The position numbers and the translations under genes are program-made. From CAYZIC01 sp964478335 (lineage in GTDB: Bacteria; Verrucomicrobiota; Kiritimatiellia; RFP12; DVOR01): DNA of 8,304 bases. Below the pieces are notes generated by a model. The model did not search any database, was not told the origin of the DNA, and worked only from the letters and a program-made list of their open reading frames with translations. The stretch covers positions 1 through 8,304 of the forward strand of contig CAYZIC010000083.1 in the NCBI GenBank assembly GCA_964478335.1, written 5' to 3'. This document shows positions 6,352-8,304 of the stretch, piece after piece; positions within the stretch are counted from its first letter, which is position 1, and every line of letters starts with the position of its first letter.

Positions 6352-7377
6352 TTAGAGGGCGAGCATTTGCTCCACGCAGGCTTTGGCATCTTTGACAAGC
6401 GCATCGTCGACATGCACGAGTGTCTCTGTCGGCCAATTTTCAAGCACGTGGAGCAGACGCTCTGGGGTTGTGAGCGCCATGTCCGGACAGAAAATCGGCT
6501 TGAGGGGCTCGATTTTGCGCTCTGGATAGGTCGCCATAAGGCGCTTGACGAGCTTTTGTTCGGTGCCGATGACGCAGTGCGTGGTGGGGGGCACTGTGCG
6601 GATCCAATTGATGATGTCTTTGGTGGAGCCATGGTGGTCAGCAGCGCGGGTGACGGATTCTGTGGATTCTGGGTGAACCATGATTTGTACGTGGGGATCT
6701 TTGGCACGATGAGCCTCGACATCCTCCCGGGTGTACTTTTGGTGGATGGGGCAGCAGCCAGGCCAGGCAATCAAGGTGGCATTTTGGATCGCCTCATCGG
6801 TCAGATCTGGAGAATACCTCACGACCACCTCATCGCCATAACCTAGGTCATGCATGATATTGCTGCAGAGGTATTGGTCTGGGGCGAAAAAGATCTTGTA
6901 CCCTTTGTCGATGTAATGCTTGACGACTTCTGTCCCATTGCCCGAGGTGCAAGATGAACCATGGTGTTGGCCACAAAAAGCCTTGACCTGGGCAGATGAA
7001 TTGACATAAACGAGTGGCACCAATTTGGATTGAGGATCTGCTTTGCGCAAGTGGTGCCAGGCTGCTTGGAGTGCATCAGCCGTGGCCATGTCGGCCATGG
7101 GACAGCCTGCCTCAGGTGCTGGTAAGAAGACGAGACGATCATTCGAAAAGCCCTCTGCATCGCGCACTAAAATATCGGCTGTCTCGGCCATGAAGCGCAC
7201 GCCACAAAAGACAATTCGCTTGGCTTTGCTCTGCGCGGCAATACGTGAGAGCTCTAGTGAGTCGCCCGTACAATCCACAAATGGCATGATGTCATTGGGC
7301 TGATAATGGTGCGCAAGTATCAGTAGATCCTCGCCCATCTCTTTACGTATATGTTGAATCTTATCTGCGCAGGTCAT
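6352..7377 (-). CDS. nadA: Quinolinate synthase A
   Basis: This 341-residue [4Fe-4S] enzyme condenses iminoaspartate with dihydroxyacetone phosphate to quinolinate, the precursor of NAD. LAHHYQ (residues 21-26) is the N-terminal substrate motif, and GDSLELSRIA and FCGVRFMAETADIL follow it. The three cluster cysteines fit C92 in EAGCPMADM, C209 in WPGCCPIHQ (C208 is an extra neighbour) and C297 in FCPDMALTTPERLLH. VNSSAQVKAFC and HPEST are also typical. The length is normal. The ATG lies 10 bp after the tsaE stop, with GAGG (- strand, 7384-7387) 6 bases upstream and reaching up to the tsaE stop codon. nadB and nadC, common partners, are not in the window, so the iminoaspartate source must be encoded elsewhere. 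Confidence 0.97.
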   Translation of the reverse strand: MTCADKIQHIRKEMGEDLLILAHHYQPNDIMPFVDCTGDSLELSRIAAQSKAKRIVFCGVRFMAETADILVRDAEGFSNDRLVFLPAPEAGCPMADMATADALQAAWHHLRKADPQSKLVPLVYVNSSAQVKAFCGQHHGSSCTSGNGTEVVKHYIDKGYKIFFAPDQYLCSNIMHDLGYGDEVVVRYSPDLTDEAIQNATLIAWPGCCPIHQKYTREDVEAHRAKDPHVQIMVHPESTESVTRAADHHGSTKDIINWIRTVPPTTHCVIGTEQKLVKRLMATYPERKIEPLKPIFCPDMALTTPERLLHVLENWPTETLVHVDDALVKDAKACVEQMLAL

Positions 7378-7387
7378 TGTGTGCCTC

Positions 7388-7840
7388 TTATTTCACTGTT
7401 AACGTTACGATGCGTTCATCGGGAGTGGAGCCATGCTCGATGCGGGCTAATATAATGTTGCGGTCAGGGAGGTTGTCCCCCGCACGCTCAGGCCACTCGA
7501 CGATCATGCGTGCACCGGAGTCGAGGTAGTCTTGAAATCCCAAATCCCAAATTCCCTCTGGATCTGTGAGTCGATAGAGGTCTGCATGCACCAAGAGTCC
7601 TCCAGTGGTGATTGGATACTCGAGCACCAAGGCAAAGGTCGGGCTGGTGATCGCACGCTTGATCCCATAGGCCTGCGCAATCAATTGGGTGAGGGTTGTC
7701 TTACCCGCTCCTAAATCCCCATAGAGCGCTAACATCATGCCTGGCTTAAGGGCATAGGCTAAGCGTAAACCTAGGGCGGCGGTGTCTGAAATAGAACGAA
7801 GGACAATGGTCTTATCGAGCCAAGGGATTAGTTTTTTCAT
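7388..7840 (-). CDS. tsaE: tRNA t6A modification ATPase TsaE
   Basis: This 150-residue P-loop ATPase works with TsaB and TsaD in placing threonylcarbamoyl on A37 of tRNAs that read ANN codons. The Walker A is GDLGAGKTT (residues 41-49). The following ITSPTFALVLEY (64-75), VHADLYRL (84-91), and the C-terminal VEWPERAGDNLP (114-125) are family hallmarks. The length is typical. The chosen ATG has GAGGT on the - strand (7846-7850) 5 bases upstream. It is the first gene of a tight leftward run (tsaE-nadA-eamA-glycosyltransferase). The usual neighbours tsaB or a ribosomal acetyltransferase gene are absent. Any promoter must lie in the short stretch between the nifU-like terminator and the ATG, where I see only a weak candidate (TATCTA-like on the - strand), so readthrough may contribute. 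Confidence 0.96.
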   Translation of the reverse strand: MKKLIPWLDKTIVLRSISDTAALGLRLAYALKPGMMLALYGDLGAGKTTLTQLIAQAYGIKRAITSPTFALVLEYPITTGGLLVHADLYRLTDPEGIWDLGFQDYLDSGARMIVEWPERAGDNLPDRNIILARIEHGSTPDERIVTLTVK

Positions 7841-7872
7841 AGGAGACCTCGATGAATAGATAAAGGATGGGA

Positions 7873-7909
7873 TAAAAACGAAAAAGACCGGCAGCCATAG
7901 GACTGCCGG
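7873..7909 (-). terminator. Rho-independent terminator of the nifU-like gene
   Basis: CCGGCAG (7888-7894) and CTGCCGG (7903-7909) form a perfect 7-bp GC-rich stem with an 8-base loop. Read on the - strand, the hairpin is followed by TCTTTTTCGTTTTTA, a clear U tract. It begins about 20 bases past the stop of the nifU-like gene and lies 33 bases before the tsaE start, so it should make the nifU-like gene mostly monocistronic. Confidence 0.85.
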
Positions 7910-7928
7910 ACTTGATAGAGACGATCAA

Positions 7929-8150
7929 TTACATGACGCGTTCGACGACGATCTCTGGGTCGATCTCATCACGCAGGACACGCTCGATGCCATCTTTGAG
8001 CGTTTGGGTGGCATAAGGGCAAGAGCCACAAGCGCCACGCAAGCGCACATGGACGACTTTGCCTTCCATATCGATGAATTCCAAATCTCCGCCATCTGCT
8101 TGCAACATGCCACGGAGCTCTTCCAACTTAGCGATTACTTTTTCGGTCAT
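7929..8150 (-). CDS. NifU C-terminal-domain iron-sulfur cluster scaffold protein
   Basis: This 73-residue protein consists only of the NifU-like (Nfu) domain, which holds a transient [4Fe-4S] cluster between two subunits and passes it to target enzymes. The signature GACGSCPYATQTLKDGIERVL contains the CxxC pair in the order C-G-S-C. It is preceded by the standard LRGMLQADGGDLEFIDMEG. No N-terminal IscU-like or A-type domain is present, as in other short stand-alone members. The ATG at 8150 has AAAGGA (- strand, 8159-8164) 8 bases upstream and gives the normal MTEKVIAKLEEL start. The frame stays open 43 codons further upstream, but that stretch is promoter-like DNA. A cluster donor next to nadA, whose product needs a [4Fe-4S] cluster, is a suggestive but unproven pairing. 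Confidence 0.94.
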   Translation of the reverse strand: MTEKVIAKLEELRGMLQADGGDLEFIDMEGKVVHVRLRGACGSCPYATQTLKDGIERVLRDEIDPEIVVERVM

Positions 8151-8183
8151 ACTATTATTCCTTTCTTTTGTGCTTCTTATTCT

Positions 8184-8213
8184 AGCATAGATGTAGGGAT
8201 TATACAACTTCAA
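8184..8213 (-). promoter_or_regulatory. Candidate promoter for the nifU-like gene
   Basis: On the - strand TTGAAG (8208-8213) and TATGCT (8184-8189) are 18 bases apart, each matching the sigma70 consensus at 4 of 6 positions. An overlapping perfect TATAAT (8199-8204) is also present but has no good -35 at normal distance. Either choice would give a leader of roughly 30 to 45 bases. The region is AT-rich and sits between the nifU-like gene and whatever lies to the right. Confidence 0.35.
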
Positions 8214-8270
8214 AAGCACAAAAAAGGGTAAAAAAGTGCCTCTGGCTGGCTCTGAAACCTGCAATAATAG

Positions 8271-8304
8271 ATGTCGCACTTGAAAAAGTTGGCAAAGCGT
8301 ATAA
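8271..8304 (+). CDS. Possible first codons of a divergent gene, cut by the window end
   Basis: An ATG at 8271 opens a frame reading MSHLKKLAKRI up to the last base of the window. It points away from the nifU-like gene, and a divergent gene would be natural here. No ribosome site precedes it. An AATAAT with TGC just before it (8260-8268) could be an extended -10, but that is too close to the ATG except for a leaderless message. Eleven codons are too few to identify a product. Confidence 0.2.
   Translation, partial: MSHLKKLAKRI

Noticed and set aside
6307..6846. A 179-codon + strand frame opposite nadA
   Set aside because: It is a mirror of the conserved nadA coding sequence and has no ribosome site or family motif.
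8151..8279. N-terminal extension of the NifU-like protein by 43 residues
   Set aside because: The stretch holds promoter-like elements and the ribosome site for the ATG at 8150; the extension is not typical of the family.

Overview
The window is an ordinary bacterial chromosomal stretch of moderate GC content. It is densely packed and dominated by housekeeping metabolism: ten confident protein genes, no RNA genes, no insertion sequence and no CRISPR array. The gene set suggests a Gram-negative-type bacterium that makes its own biotin and NAD. The short stand-alone NifU-like protein, the BioG-type biotin esterase and the general look of PurA, UppS and NadA remind me of the Verrucomicrobiota/Lentisphaerota side of the PVC group. 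That placement is an impression from protein appearance, not a demonstrated one.

Left half (about 1-4290, + strand). purA (adenylosuccinate synthetase) has a good sigma70-like promoter just upstream and a strong intrinsic terminator just downstream. It is followed by uppS (undecaprenyl diphosphate synthase) and then bioG-bioC-bioD. The three bio genes are joined by ATGA start/stop overlaps and look translationally coupled. BioC methylates malonyl-ACP to start pimelate synthesis on the fatty acid machinery, BioG removes the methyl group from the finished pimeloyl-ACP ester, and BioD closes the ureido ring of dethiobiotin. bioF, bioA and bioB are not here and must lie elsewhere if the pathway is complete.

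Middle (about 4227-4394). The convergent junction between bioD and a glycosyltransferase gene is a small island of short repeats. It holds three hairpins with three-base loops, three copies of TCCAAAAGCG, and two copies of ACATTCTACAT. The island supplies the last codons of both flanking genes.

Right half (about 4367-8150, - strand). Reading from right to left: a 73-residue NifU C-terminal-domain protein with its own intrinsic terminator, then a tight run tsaE-nadA-eamA-glycosyltransferase with gaps of 10 bp, 21 bp and a 4-bp overlap. TsaE serves tRNA t6A modification, NadA makes quinolinate for NAD, the EamA protein is a ten-helix transporter, and the GT4 glycosyltransferase probably acts on a surface glycan. 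The last ~150 bases hold the nifU promoter region and perhaps the first codons of a divergent gene.

I found no convincing new biological system. The items most worth a second look are the repeat island that rewrites two C-termini, the glycosyltransferase with Gln in place of the second Glu of the EX7E motif, and the coupled transporter-glycosyltransferase pair.
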